A stretch of DNA of 56,856 bases from DATNBU01 sp964476185 (GTDB lineage: Bacteria; Desulfobacterota; Binatia; UBA1149; CAITLU01). The notes under the pieces were generated by a model that worked only from the letters and a program-made list of their open reading frames with translations, ran no database searches and was not told where the DNA came from. The stretch covers positions 1 to 56,856 of the forward strand of contig CAYYZO010000016.1 in NCBI GenBank assembly GCA_964476185.1, in the 5' to 3' direction. The position numbers and the translations under genes were made by a program. Shown here piece by piece: positions 8,647-17,365 of this stretch; within the stretch, counting starts at the first letter, position 1, and each line of letters begins with the position of its first letter.

Positions 8647-10107
8647 GTGGCCTTCGCTGCGTTCGCTGCACCTTCCCGTACCCGTCCGTTGCTGAACCCG
8701 ATCCGCCGGCGGCTGCGCCGACGCGTCGCTTCTTCACTGGCAGCGGCGGCGATCGTCGGCCTCGCGGCGCAGCCCTGCCCCGCGGAAGTGCGACTCGAGC
8801 CACCCGCTGCCACCGGGACGCCCGTCGTCCCGTTCTCCGACGGCATGGTCCTCCAGCGCGACCGGCCGGCGCCGGTCTGGGGCTGGGCCGATCCCGGCGA
8901 GAACGTCAGCGTCTCGATCGACGGCCAGACGAAGCAGGCGACGACGGGACTCGACGGCGCGTGGCGCGTCGTGCTCGACCCGATGCCGGCCGGCGGCCCG
9001 CACGAGATGACGATCGCGGGCACGAACACGATCGTCGTCTCCGACGTGCTCGTCGGCGAGGTCTGGGTCTGCTCGGGCCAGTCGAACATGGTGGTCCGCC
9101 GCGCCAGGCGACGCGACCTCGCCGATTTCCCGCAGGTGCGCGCGCTCGCGCGCAGCGGCCGCTGGAACGACCGCGCGGCCGGCGTCGCGTTCGAGTTCGC
9201 GAAGGAACTGCACGCGACCTACGGCGTGCCCGTCGGCATCCTGAACCGCGCGGCCGGCGGCACCCCGATCCGGGTGTGGCTCGCGCCGGAGGCTTCGGCG
9301 GATTCCGACCCGGACGTCCAGGCGATCGTCGGCGGCTGGACCTCGTTCGGCGAGCAGTACGCGCAGCACATCGCCCCGCTCCAGGGCTATGCGGTGCGCG
9401 GCGTCGTCTGGTGGCAGGGCGAGCAGGACCTCAAGCTCGCCCGCCAGGACGTGGGATCGGTGCTGCACTATTACCACCTGCTGCCGGCGCTGGTTCGCTC
9501 CTGGCGGGCAGCGTGGCAGCGCAGCGACCTTCCGTTCGTGCTGATGCAGCTGCCGACGGGCGGCGGATTCCGGATCGAACGCGGCCTCGAGCCGCTGCCG
9601 CCCTCCCCGCCCGAACCCGACATCGCCGCGCTGATGCGGCGCGCGACGTTCCACGGCCTGTCCGAGCCGGGCACGACGCTGACCGTGTCCGTCGACGTGC
9701 GAGGCGGCGTGCACCCGCGGGAGCGCGAGCTCTTCGCGCGCCGGATCGCGAACAACGCGCGGGCGAGTGCGTACGGCGAATCGCTCGCGTACTCCGGGCC
9801 GATCTATTCGTCGAGGAGCGTCGAGAGCGGCAATCGCGTGAGGATCGCCTTCAAGCCGGGAACGGCCGACGGCCTGCAGTCGGTCGGCGGGGCGCCGCAG
9901 GGCTTCGCGATCTCCGGGGACGGCGAAACGTTCGTCTGGGCCGAGGCGGAGATCCAGGGCAGCGAGGTCGTCGTCTGGAGCGACGACGTCCCGAATCCGA
10001 CCGTCGTGCGCTACGCGTGGGCCCGCTCGCCGGCGTGGGCGAACCTCTTCAACGGCGACCTGCTCGGCGCCGCCCCCTTCTCGACCGACGATCCCCCCGC
10101 GCCGTAG
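8647..10107 (+). CDS. Sialate O-acetylesterase-like SGNH hydrolase, exported
   Basis: A 486-residue protein. An arginine-rich N-region and hydrophobic stretch ending near CPA-EV form the export signal. The catalytic Ser lies in CSGQSNM (about residue 145), WWQGEQD forms the second block, and the D-x-x-H-like pair lies in SVDVRGGVHPRE (about 350-360). These are the hallmarks of the SASA family, which removes O-acetyl groups from sialic acids or other sugars. The GTG at 8647 is supported by the promoter just upstream; an in-frame TTG at 8689 is an alternative that would shorten the signal peptide. It is convergent with the next gene. Confidence 0.82.
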   Translation: MAFAAFAAPSRTRPLLNPIRRRLRRRVASSLAAAAIVGLAAQPCPAEVRLEPPAATGTPVVPFSDGMVLQRDRPAPVWGWADPGENVSVSIDGQTKQATTGLDGAWRVVLDPMPAGGPHEMTIAGTNTIVVSDVLVGEVWVCSGQSNMVVRRARRRDLADFPQVRALARSGRWNDRAAGVAFEFAKELHATYGVPVGILNRAAGGTPIRVWLAPEASADSDPDVQAIVGGWTSFGEQYAQHIAPLQGYAVRGVVWWQGEQDLKLARQDVGSVLHYYHLLPALVRSWRAAWQRSDLPFVLMQLPTGGGFRIERGLEPLPPSPPEPDIAALMRRATFHGLSEPGTTLTVSVDVRGGVHPRERELFARRIANNARASAYGESLAYSGPIYSSRSVESGNRVRIAFKPGTADGLQSVGGAPQGFAISGDGETFVWAEAEIQGSEVVVWSDDVPNPTVVRYAWARSPAWANLFNGDLLGAAPFSTDDPPAP

Positions 10108-10151
10108 CGGGACGGGACCGCCCGCGCGGCTTGCGGACCGGGCCCGGGCGT

Positions 10152-11633
10152 TCAGTTCGTATAGTCGGGGCGGATGCCGTCGCGCGGCGGCGACACCTTG
10201 CGCCCGAACAGGTTGACGAGGCAGCCGTTGGCCTCGTTGCAGCATCCGGCGGCGACACTGCAGCCGGCGGCGCTCGCCAGCGGATCCCTGCTCTCGGCGA
10301 GCACGTAGTAATAGACCTGTCGCACGCCGGCGGCGTTGCGTCCCGGCACGAGATCGCACGTCGAGCGGAACGCGATCGCGTCCCCGATGTCGCGGATCGA
10401 CGCCTGGTCGTTCTCGCAGTCCTGCGTGCGGGTGACCTGCGTGATCTGGCGCTTGCGCTTGGTCAGGAAGATCTCCGAGTTGCCGTCGGCGTTGAACGGC
10501 GGCTCCTCGCCGTTGCGGAGCCTTCGGCTCGGGTCGAGCAGCTCGGCGTGCGACTCGAAGACGGTGCGACCGCCGCCGTCGCTGATGCCGCCGGCTCCGC
10601 TGTCGCCGCCGCCGTCGAACGTGTACTGCCAGAGCTCGTTCTTGAACAGCCGGAAGCGCAGCACCTCGAAGACGCTGCTGCCGTTGCCCAGCGGATCCAT
10701 GTCCGAAGCGTAGAGCACGAACGGGCCTCGCGCGAAGTTGCTCGCGCTCGAGATCGCGGGGCTGTGGTTCGTGCCGGCGCCGGGCATGGAGAGCTGCTCG
10801 GTCTGCGTCGTCGTGCGCGTGAAGTTGTAGATGTGCGATCCGGTCGAGCCGTTGCCGATCTGGTCGTGGTCGGACTGCCACGCCGTCGAGCGGCACTGCC
10901 GCGTGAAGATGTACCCGCCGACCACGGGGTGCGAGCTCGTCGTTCCCGCCGGCCCGTTGCTGACCTGCGTCGTGACCCAGTCGTCGCGGTCGAAACTCAC
11001 CTCGCCGAAGCTCAGGTTGAAGACCTCGTCGCTGCCGTCGACGTTGGAGTAGCCGGCCCCCGGGTTGCCATCGTCGGTGCCGTCGTTGTCGTCGAGGTCG
11101 GCATTGGAGCGGAACACGACGCAGCGGCCGCTGTCGCTCGTGTACGGCTCGGCATTGACGACGGGGGCGACGGTGTTCGTGACCTGCACGATCTCCCCGC
11201 TCTGGACGAACTTCAGGAAGATCTCCGGGTTGTGGTCCGCGTTCCCGACCGCGGGATCGAGGTCGCCGGTCGAGACGAACCCGACCATGCTCGGACGCCC
11301 GTCGTGCAGGCTGTCGGTCTCGCGGCCCGCGTCCCAGCTCTCGCCGTCGGTCGTGGTCGTCAGCCTCGTCGTCGTGCCGGAGGGGACGCTGTAGAGGTAG
11401 ACCTCGCGGTGCCCGGGCGAAGTGCCGGGGCCCATCACGTCACCGTCGGAAACGAAGACGATCGAGTCGCCGTCCTGCGAGCGGATCCACGGTTCCTCGA
11501 CGTCGCCGACCGTGTTGCTCGTGACCTGGACGAGCACGGGGATCTTGCCCCGCGCGCCCGCTGCCGAAGGCAACACCAGCGTCGCCGCCGCGAACGCCGC
11601 CAGCCGAACCCTGTTCGCACTCCCCGTCGCCAT
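10152..11633 (-). CDS. Exported TolB-like beta-propeller protein
   Basis: A 493-residue protein with a signal peptide ending at AGARG. The body contains repeated blades of the PD40/TolB type, each with an 'I-V-F-x-S-x-G-D' or 'F-R-S-N-A-D' core (SIVFVSDGDVMG, VGFVSTGDL, VVFRSNADL, VLYASDMDP, AIAFRSTCDL) and with 'EI/EVF/Y-L' strands between. The C-terminus has a Cys cluster (AAGCSVAAGCCNEANGC) likely to form disulfides. Such proteins are periplasmic or surface scaffolds; no enzymatic residues are visible. The ATG at 11633 has GGAGG 7 nt upstream and a good promoter. Confidence 0.75.
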   Translation of the reverse strand: MATGSANRVRLAAFAAATLVLPSAAGARGKIPVLVQVTSNTVGDVEEPWIRSQDGDSIVFVSDGDVMGPGTSPGHREVYLYSVPSGTTTRLTTTTDGESWDAGRETDSLHDGRPSMVGFVSTGDLDPAVGNADHNPEIFLKFVQSGEIVQVTNTVAPVVNAEPYTSDSGRCVVFRSNADLDDNDGTDDGNPGAGYSNVDGSDEVFNLSFGEVSFDRDDWVTTQVSNGPAGTTSSHPVVGGYIFTRQCRSTAWQSDHDQIGNGSTGSHIYNFTRTTTQTEQLSMPGAGTNHSPAISSASNFARGPFVLYASDMDPLGNGSSVFEVLRFRLFKNELWQYTFDGGGDSGAGGISDGGGRTVFESHAELLDPSRRLRNGEEPPFNADGNSEIFLTKRKRQITQVTRTQDCENDQASIRDIGDAIAFRSTCDLVPGRNAAGVRQVYYYVLAESRDPLASAAGCSVAAGCCNEANGCLVNLFGRKVSPPRDGIRPDYTN

Positions 11634-11664
11634 GACCCGACCTCCCGTCCAACGATCGACCGCG

Positions 11665-11694
11665 AGTGTAGGAACCCGGCCGCACGCGAGTCAA
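11665..11694 (-). promoter_or_regulatory. Promoter of the TolB-like gene
   Basis: On the minus strand, TTGACT (11694-11689), an 18-bp spacer and TACACT (11670-11665). The predicted transcription start is about 25 nt before the ATG at 11633, leaving room for the GGAGG ribosome-binding site. Confidence 0.6.
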
Positions 11695-11717
11695 CGCGAC
11701 TCGGGACGAAAAAACGC

Positions 11718-12947
11718 TCAGCAGGCGCGGGACGCCGATGGACGCCGTGTCTTTCCGGAGCTCACGCGCGGCGCCGCGGCCTTCGTGCGGCCCAGCACCC
11801 GGCGGCGGAACTCGCGGATCACCTCGAGCTGGTCGAGCCACGGCGAAGCATCCGCGCGGGACGGGTCGTGCGGACCGGTCTCGCCCGCGTAGCCCTCGGG
11901 GATCTGGCTGTAGAACTCGGGAGGATCGACCGTGTCGTCGAGGAAGTGGTACTCGTAGCCCGGGCAGCAGAGGTCGTCGTCCACGACCACGTCCACGGTC
12001 CGCACGCCGAACGTGGACAGCTCGGTCGTCGTCGCCTGCGGCGGGATGATCCACACCTGCTTCGGCCCCGAGAAGAACAGGTACTGGATGCGCCCGTTCG
12101 CCGAGAGGATGCGATAGCGCTCGAGACGCCCGCCGTACAGCACGCTGGTCGACTCCGCCTTCTCGAGGATGCCGCCCCGGAAGTCCGGTTCGAACCCCGC
12201 GACGAACTCCAGCGACCGCGGGTCCTTGCGGCCCGCGACTTTCCGGAACCTCGCGATGGGGCGACCTCCGTGGACGAGGTTGCGCGGGTTCGCGGCGGCG
12301 CGCTCGCGCGGCGCTGTGAAGTCGCGGTACGCGCGCACGCGACTCGAAGGCGCGTTGCGAAGCACGAGGTCCAGCGCCCGCTTCTCGTTGCGAACCTTGA
12401 TCGTCCGGCGGGCGCAGGTCTCGAGCGCGGTCTGCATCTCGAACGGAAGGTCGGTCGTGGACTCGACCGATTCGTAGTGCTCCTCCCCGCCTTCCCACCA
12501 GGTGCGGATGTCGCCCTTGCCGATCCAGAAGTCGTCGTCGCTCGAGACCATGTGCGAGGCGGTGCGCCAGATCAGCGATCCGTCCTTGTAGATGATGCGC
12601 GGCCAGACCGAGCGCACCCTGCCGTCCGCCCCGGGCTGGACGACGTACGCGATGAAGAAGCGCAGCTGCGGCGTCTGGAAGTAGTCGCTGAGGAAGAAGC
12701 GCGTGCCGAACAGTTCGAGCAACGACGTCGGCGCGTAGCGGCCGCGGGCGAGGACGCCCGGCTCGCGCCGCGCGAGGCCGGCGGGCACGAGACGCGCGCC
12801 GCCGGCGAGGATCCGGGCGAACTCGCGACCGACCTCGGCCGCCGAAAGCGGCGAGGGCTCGACGCTCGGCACGACAGCGGTGGGAATCCGGTGGGACGCG
12901 TGGCGGACGCCGGTGCTCCGGCGGCGACGGGATCGGGAAGTGGGCAC
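11718..12947 (-). CDS. Conserved-looking protein of unknown function (409 aa)
   Basis: I do not recognise a family. The protein has a basic N-terminus, no signal peptide or transmembrane segment, and a compositionally normal body with conserved-looking aromatic blocks (RYAPTSLLELFGTRFFLSDYFQ, split across about residues 70-91; VWPRIIYKDGSLIWRTASHM; IQYLFFSGPKQVWIIPPQ). It ends in a Lys/Arg-rich tail. A pair CCPGYEYHFLDD near residue 335 could bind metal, but this is a guess. The GTG at 12947 has AAGGAG 6 nt upstream. It follows ptsP by 13 nt and must be translated from the same mRNA. Confidence 0.7.
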   Translation of the reverse strand: MPTSRSRRRRSTGVRHASHRIPTAVVPSVEPSPLSAAEVGREFARILAGGARLVPAGLARREPGVLARGRYAPTSLLELFGTRFFLSDYFQTPQLRFFIAYVVQPGADGRVRSVWPRIIYKDGSLIWRTASHMVSSDDDFWIGKGDIRTWWEGGEEHYESVESTTDLPFEMQTALETCARRTIKVRNEKRALDLVLRNAPSSRVRAYRDFTAPRERAAANPRNLVHGGRPIARFRKVAGRKDPRSLEFVAGFEPDFRGGILEKAESTSVLYGGRLERYRILSANGRIQYLFFSGPKQVWIIPPQATTTELSTFGVRTVDVVVDDDLCCPGYEYHFLDDTVDPPEFYSQIPEGYAGETGPHDPSRADASPWLDQLEVIREFRRRVLGRTKAAAPRVSSGKTRRPSASRAC

Positions 12948-12960
12948 GGGGAACTCCTTG

Positions 12961-15315
12961 TCAGCTCACGGCGTCGACGAGCTCGATCAGCCCGCGTTCG
13001 CGGAGCGCGCCGATCACGCTGCCCTTGACCTCTTCGATCGTGTCGCAGCGCAGGGCGTCAGCCGCGACCCGCACGGCGTCGTCGTGACGGGCGCGCCGGA
13101 CGAGCTGCTTGATGACGGGGATGGCCGGCGCGCTCATGCTGAGCTCGTCGAGCCCCATCCCGAGCAGCAGCAGGGTGCAGATCGGGTTGGCGGCCATCTC
13201 GCCGCACATGCCGACGCGGCGGCCCGCGTCGTGCGCGGCGTCGACCGTCATCCGGATCGACTGCAGCACCGCCGGGTGCAGCGGTTCGTACATGGGCGCG
13301 ACCTTCAGGTTGTCGCGGTCTACGGCCAACGTGTACTGGATCAGGTCGTTCGTGCCGATCGACACGAAATCGACCTCGCGCATCAGCTGGGGCGCCCGCA
13401 GCACGGCGGCAGGCACCTCGATCATCGCGCCGAGTTCGACGTTCGTCGGGACCTGGAAGCCGCCCCCCTCCAGATCGGAGAGGCACTCGGCGTAGATCTC
13501 GCGCACGCGCCGCATCTCCTCGACGTTCGTGATCATCGGGAACATCAGCCGCACCGGGGCTCCCTCGGCAGCGCGCAGGATCGCGCGGATCTGCTCGCGG
13601 AAGAAGTCTTCGGACTCGAGCGACAGCCGGATCGAGCGCAGGCCGAGGCAGGGGTTGGCCTCGCGCAGCTGCGGGCCGAACAGCGGGTGCTTGTCGGCGC
13701 CGAGGTCGAGCGTGCGCACCGTGACCGGCTTTCCCTCCATGCGGCGGAACACGCGCCGGTAGAGGTTGCGCTGCTCGTCCTCGTTCGGGAAGTCGCGATA
13801 CGACAGGAACGGGAACTCGGTGCGGTACAGGCCGATGCCTTCGGCGCCGTAGCGCGGGATCAGGTCGAGTTCGCCGAGCAGGCCGACGTTCGCGAGCAGG
13901 CTGATCCGGTGCCCGTCGAGCGTCTCGGCCGGCAGTTCCCTCAGGTGCTCGAGTCCCTTCTGGAAGGCGCGGTACTCGCTGTCGACGCGGCGATACTCGG
14001 TGACGACGTCGGGTCCGGGGCGGACGTAGACGGTCCCGGAGTTCCCGTCCACGACGAGAGAATCCGCTTCGCGAACCGCTTCGTAGATGCCGTCGGCGCC
14101 GACCACGGTCGGGATGCCGAGCGATTTGGCGAGGATCGCCGCGTGCGAGGTCGGGCCGCCCGTGGCCGCGACGATGCCGCAGAGTTTGTCGTGATCGACC
14201 GTCGCGAGGTCGGTCACCGACATCTCCTGCGCGATCAGCACGGTGTTCTCGTGCACTTCCTCCGACCGGCCGCCGACGCCGAGCAGGTGACCGAGGATCT
14301 TCTGCCCGGCCTCGCGCACGTCGGCCGCGCGCTCGCGCAGGTAGTGGTCGGACATGTCCTCGAAGCGCTTGACGTAGTCGTTGACGACGATCTTGAGCGC
14401 GCCCTCGGCCGCGATCCCCTTGTCGATCTCCTCGAGGATGCGGGCGGCGAACGAGCGGTCCTCGATCATCATGCGCAACGCCTCGAAGATCGCGCCGCCG
14501 ACCTCGGGCACGAGCTCGCGCATGCGCACGCGCGCCTCCTCGACCTCGCGCACCGCCTCGGCGAGCGCGACCTCGAAGCGCCCCTTCTCGGCCTCGACGC
14601 CGCTGCCGGCGACGACTTCGACCGAGACGAGGCTGGTGGGCACCTCGATGCGGTGCACGCGGCCGATGCCGACGCCCGGCGAAGCGCCGAGGCCGGAGAA
14701 CATCAGGGTCCCGGTGCTCGGGGGCTTCTTCTTCTCCGAGCGCGTGCGCTGCGACTCGAGACTCTCGATCCGCGCGACGGCCTTCTGCATCTCGCGGCGA
14801 TAGCGCTCGCGCTCTTCTTCCTGCCGCTGGAGCCGTTCGGCCAGGTGGGCGTTGACCATGAACGCGCTGACCTGACCCGCGACCGAACGCGCGAGGCTGA
14901 CTTCCTCCTGCGCGAACCGGCGGCGGCGGCGGCTCTGGATGACCAGCACGCCGCGCGTGACGGGGACCTCCCCGACCGGAACGCCGAGGAACGCGTGGTA
15001 TTTCTCCTCGCCGGTCTCCGGGAAGAACTTGAAGCGCGGGTGCGCGAGAGCGTCGTCGACCACGACCGGGGCCTGCCTCTCGACGACGAGGCCGACGAGC
15101 CCCTCGCTCTTGCTCATCGTCACGCGGCCGATGCTGCGGGCCGGAAGGCCGTGGGTGGCGGCGAGGCTGAGCAGTCCCGTCTGGTCGTCGTAGCTGTAGA
15201 GGGAGCAGACTTCGCAATCGAAGGCGGCGGCGACCATGCGCACGAGGCCTTCGAGCGCTTCCCCCGGCTCGGCGCTGCGGGCGAGCAGCACCGTCAGCTC
15301 TTCGAGCAATCGCAA
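12961..15315 (-). CDS. ptsP: PtsP, nitrogen-PTS enzyme I with GAF sensor domain
   Basis: A phosphoenolpyruvate-protein phosphotransferase of 784 residues from a TTG at 15315. An N-terminal GAF domain (about 1-170) is followed by a basic linker and the full enzyme I module. The phospho-accepting His lies in GGPTSHAAILAKSLGIP (about residue 390); the PEP-binding barrel has the TEFPFL region, DLGADK, and the active-site Cys in GMCGEMAAN near 703. EI-Ntr passes phosphate to NPr and then EIIA-Ntr, coupling nitrogen or potassium status to regulation; neither partner is in this window. An in-frame AUC at 15387, placed 8 nt past the -10 box, is an alternative start giving 808 residues. Confidence 0.93.
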   Translation of the reverse strand: MRLLEELTVLLARSAEPGEALEGLVRMVAAAFDCEVCSLYSYDDQTGLLSLAATHGLPARSIGRVTMSKSEGLVGLVVERQAPVVVDDALAHPRFKFFPETGEEKYHAFLGVPVGEVPVTRGVLVIQSRRRRRFAQEEVSLARSVAGQVSAFMVNAHLAERLQRQEEERERYRREMQKAVARIESLESQRTRSEKKKPPSTGTLMFSGLGASPGVGIGRVHRIEVPTSLVSVEVVAGSGVEAEKGRFEVALAEAVREVEEARVRMRELVPEVGGAIFEALRMMIEDRSFAARILEEIDKGIAAEGALKIVVNDYVKRFEDMSDHYLRERAADVREAGQKILGHLLGVGGRSEEVHENTVLIAQEMSVTDLATVDHDKLCGIVAATGGPTSHAAILAKSLGIPTVVGADGIYEAVREADSLVVDGNSGTVYVRPGPDVVTEYRRVDSEYRAFQKGLEHLRELPAETLDGHRISLLANVGLLGELDLIPRYGAEGIGLYRTEFPFLSYRDFPNEDEQRNLYRRVFRRMEGKPVTVRTLDLGADKHPLFGPQLREANPCLGLRSIRLSLESEDFFREQIRAILRAAEGAPVRLMFPMITNVEEMRRVREIYAECLSDLEGGGFQVPTNVELGAMIEVPAAVLRAPQLMREVDFVSIGTNDLIQYTLAVDRDNLKVAPMYEPLHPAVLQSIRMTVDAAHDAGRRVGMCGEMAANPICTLLLLGMGLDELSMSAPAIPVIKQLVRRARHDDAVRVAADALRCDTIEEVKGSVIGALRERGLIELVDAVS

Positions 15316-15395
15316 ATGGCGGCGGGTGCCGCGGGGCCGGTCGGCCGCCGGAGCGCGTTCCGCCGTCTCTGGAGAGGTCTCTTTGATGGCCGGGA

Positions 15396-15423
15396 GTTAT
15401 ATCAGCGGAATCGCTCGGCTCAA
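15396..15423 (-). promoter_or_regulatory. Promoter upstream of ptsP
   Basis: Minus-strand TTGAGC (15423-15418), a 16-bp spacer, TATAAC (15401-15396). The -35 overlaps the thiD stop codon, so ptsP has its own promoter within the minus-strand gene series. The predicted start of transcription is near 15389. Confidence 0.55.
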
Positions 15424-16205
15424 TACGACGCCGGCGCCCGCAGGCCGGTCGCGCCGACGCGAAGCGCGCCCCGCAGCAGGCTTCGCACGTGGCGGCGCGC
15501 CTCGTCGACGGCGCCCACCACGTCGTCCCCTCGCGCGAGCCTCGCGGCGGCCGCCGCGGCCAGGGCGCATCCCGTACCGTGCATCGTCGCGGCGATCCGG
15601 CGGGAGCGCAGCAGAACGGTCCTTCCGCCGGCATGCAGCACGTCGACCGGGTCTCCCTTCAGGTGCCCGCCCTTGACGAGAACCGACGCGGCGCCGAGGG
15701 CAACGAGATCGGCGGCGGCTTGCCGCATCGCCGCGAGGCTCGCGACGCGGCGACCGGTCAGCGTGCCCGCTTCGGCCAGGTTCACCGTGAGCAGCGAAGC
15801 CAGCGGAATCAGCGTCTCGCCGAGCGCACGCGGGACGTCGGAGTCGGCCAGGCGTCCGCCGCCGGTCGCGCAGAGCACCGGGTCGAGCACGATCGGAATC
15901 CCGCGGTCCCCCAGCTGCCGCGCGAGCGCGCGCGCCACGGCGGCGGTCGGGACCTGGCCGATCTTCACGGCCGCGACCGGCAGGTTCCCGAGCAGTTCGT
16001 CGAGCTGGGCGACGACTCTCGCGGCCGGCAGCGGAATCGACGCGCGCACGCCCCGCCCCGACTGGACCGTGATCGAGGTCACGACGCCGAGCGGTGCGGC
16101 TCCCATCGCCTCGATCGAGCGCGCGTCGGCCACGACGCCGGCGCCGCACGACGGGTCGAACCCGGCGATCGCGACGACGAAGGGCGGCCGCCGGCGCACG
16201 ATCAC
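15420..16205 (-). CDS. thiD: Hydroxymethylpyrimidine (phosphate) kinase
   Basis: A 261-residue ribokinase-fold enzyme that phosphorylates HMP and HMP-P in thiamine biosynthesis. The signature is clear: VAIAGFDPSCGAGVVAD at the N-terminus, VVTSITVQ, the ALVKGGH-like strand SVLVKGGHLKGDPVD, and the anion-hole/catalytic block MHGTGCALAAA near residue 220. The GTG at 16205 overlaps the aminotransferase stop as GTGA, so translation is coupled. No other thi gene and no TPP riboswitch are seen here. Confidence 0.9.
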   Translation of the reverse strand: MIVRRRPPFVVAIAGFDPSCGAGVVADARSIEAMGAAPLGVVTSITVQSGRGVRASIPLPAARVVAQLDELLGNLPVAAVKIGQVPTAAVARALARQLGDRGIPIVLDPVLCATGGGRLADSDVPRALGETLIPLASLLTVNLAEAGTLTGRRVASLAAMRQAAADLVALGAASVLVKGGHLKGDPVDVLHAGGRTVLLRSRRIAATMHGTGCALAAAAAARLARGDDVVGAVDEARRHVRSLLRGALRVGATGLRAPASY

Positions 16206-17365
16206 TCCCCGGCCGCGGCGACCAGCGCCGCGGCGACGCGGTCGACGTCCGCGTCCGCGAGCGACGGGCGGATCGGAAGGCAGAGCACTGCGCGAGAAGC
16301 CGCTTCCGACTCCGGCAGGTCCGGCGTCGCGAGCCCCGCGAAGCACGGCTGCCGGTGCAGCGGAAGCGGATAGAACACGCGCGTCGCGATCCCGGCGTCC
16401 TCGAGCCGGCGACGCACCCGGTCGCGACGCGCGGCGGGGAGGCCGACCGCATACTGGTGCCAGACGTGCGAGCCGGCCGGCGCCGCGGGCGGCAGTTCCA
16501 GCAGGCCTCGCCTGGCGGCTTCGGCGAGCGCGGCCGAATAGCGCGCGGCCACGTCGCGGCGGCGCGCGTTCCAGGCGTCCAGGCACGAAAGCTTCGCGTT
16601 GAGCACCGCGGCCTCCATCTCCGACATTCGCGCGTTGACGCCGACCTCGTCGTGCAGGTAGCTGCCGTGCTCGCTGCCGTGGCTGCGCAGCCGCGCGAGG
16701 CGCGCGCCGAGCCCGGCGTCGTTCGTCACGACGAGCCCGCCGTCGCCGGCGCCGCCGAGGTTCTTCGTCGGGTAGAACGAGAAGCAGCCGGTTGCGCCGA
16801 AGCTTCCGACCGCGGCGTCCCCGATCCGGCAGCCGATCGCCTGCGCGGCATCCTCGACCACGCTCGCGCCGGCCTCGCCGCCGAGACGCACGATCCCGTC
16901 CATGTCGCAGGCGCGGCCGTACAGGTGCACCGGCAGCAGCGCGGACAGCCGCGCGCCGCTCGCGCGGTGGCGCCACGCGCCGCCGTCGCGGCGAAACTCG
17001 CGTTCGATCGCGGCCTCGAACTCGCGCGGCCCCGCGAGGAGCGTCCCCGGCGCAACGTCGCAGAAGACCGGTCGCGCTCCGGCGCGCACGACGGCGCCCG
17101 CCGTCGCGAAGAACGTGAACGCGGGCACCAGGACCGCGTCGCCGGGGCCGACCCCGAGCGCGAGGAGGGAAATCGCGAGCGCCTCGGTGCCGGACGAGAC
17201 GGCGACCGCGGACGCGACGCCGAGCCGCCGTTGCAGCGAACGCTCGAGCTCGGCCGTCTCCGGACCGAGCACGAACTGTTGCCGCGCGAGCACGCCGTCG
17301 AGGCGCGCCCTGGCGTCCTCCGCGACGGCCGTGAACTCCGCGGCGAGGTCGAGGAACGCGATCAA
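16202..17365 (-). CDS. DegT/DnrJ/EryC1-family PLP aminotransferase
   Basis: A 387-residue fold-type I aminotransferase of the sugar-aminotransferase family. The N-terminus FLDLAAEF, the FVLGPETAELE block, VSSGTEALAISLLALGVGPG, and VEDAAQAIG are typical. The Schiff-base lysine lies in FSFYPTKNLGG near residue 190, and NARMSEMEAAV follows. Family members make amino sugars for surface polysaccharides, but some act on other keto substrates. The TTG start overlaps the sirtuin stop as TTGA (17365-17362) and its own stop overlaps thiD, so the three genes form one coupled unit. No nucleotide-sugar genes lie next to it. Confidence 0.88.
   Translation of the reverse strand: MIAFLDLAAEFTAVAEDARARLDGVLARQQFVLGPETAELERSLQRRLGVASAVAVSSGTEALAISLLALGVGPGDAVLVPAFTFFATAGAVVRAGARPVFCDVAPGTLLAGPREFEAAIEREFRRDGGAWRHRASGARLSALLPVHLYGRACDMDGIVRLGGEAGASVVEDAAQAIGCRIGDAAVGSFGATGCFSFYPTKNLGGAGDGGLVVTNDAGLGARLARLRSHGSEHGSYLHDEVGVNARMSEMEAAVLNAKLSCLDAWNARRRDVAARYSAALAEAARRGLLELPPAAPAGSHVWHQYAVGLPAARRDRVRRRLEDAGIATRVFYPLPLHRQPCFAGLATPDLPESEAASRAVLCLPIRPSLADADVDRVAAALVAAAGE

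Noticed and set aside
12187..12199. GGTTCGAACCCCG, resembling a tRNA T-arm
   Set aside because: The flanking 5-nt arms do not pair as a T-stem, no acceptor or anticodon stem fits, and it lies inside a coding gene.
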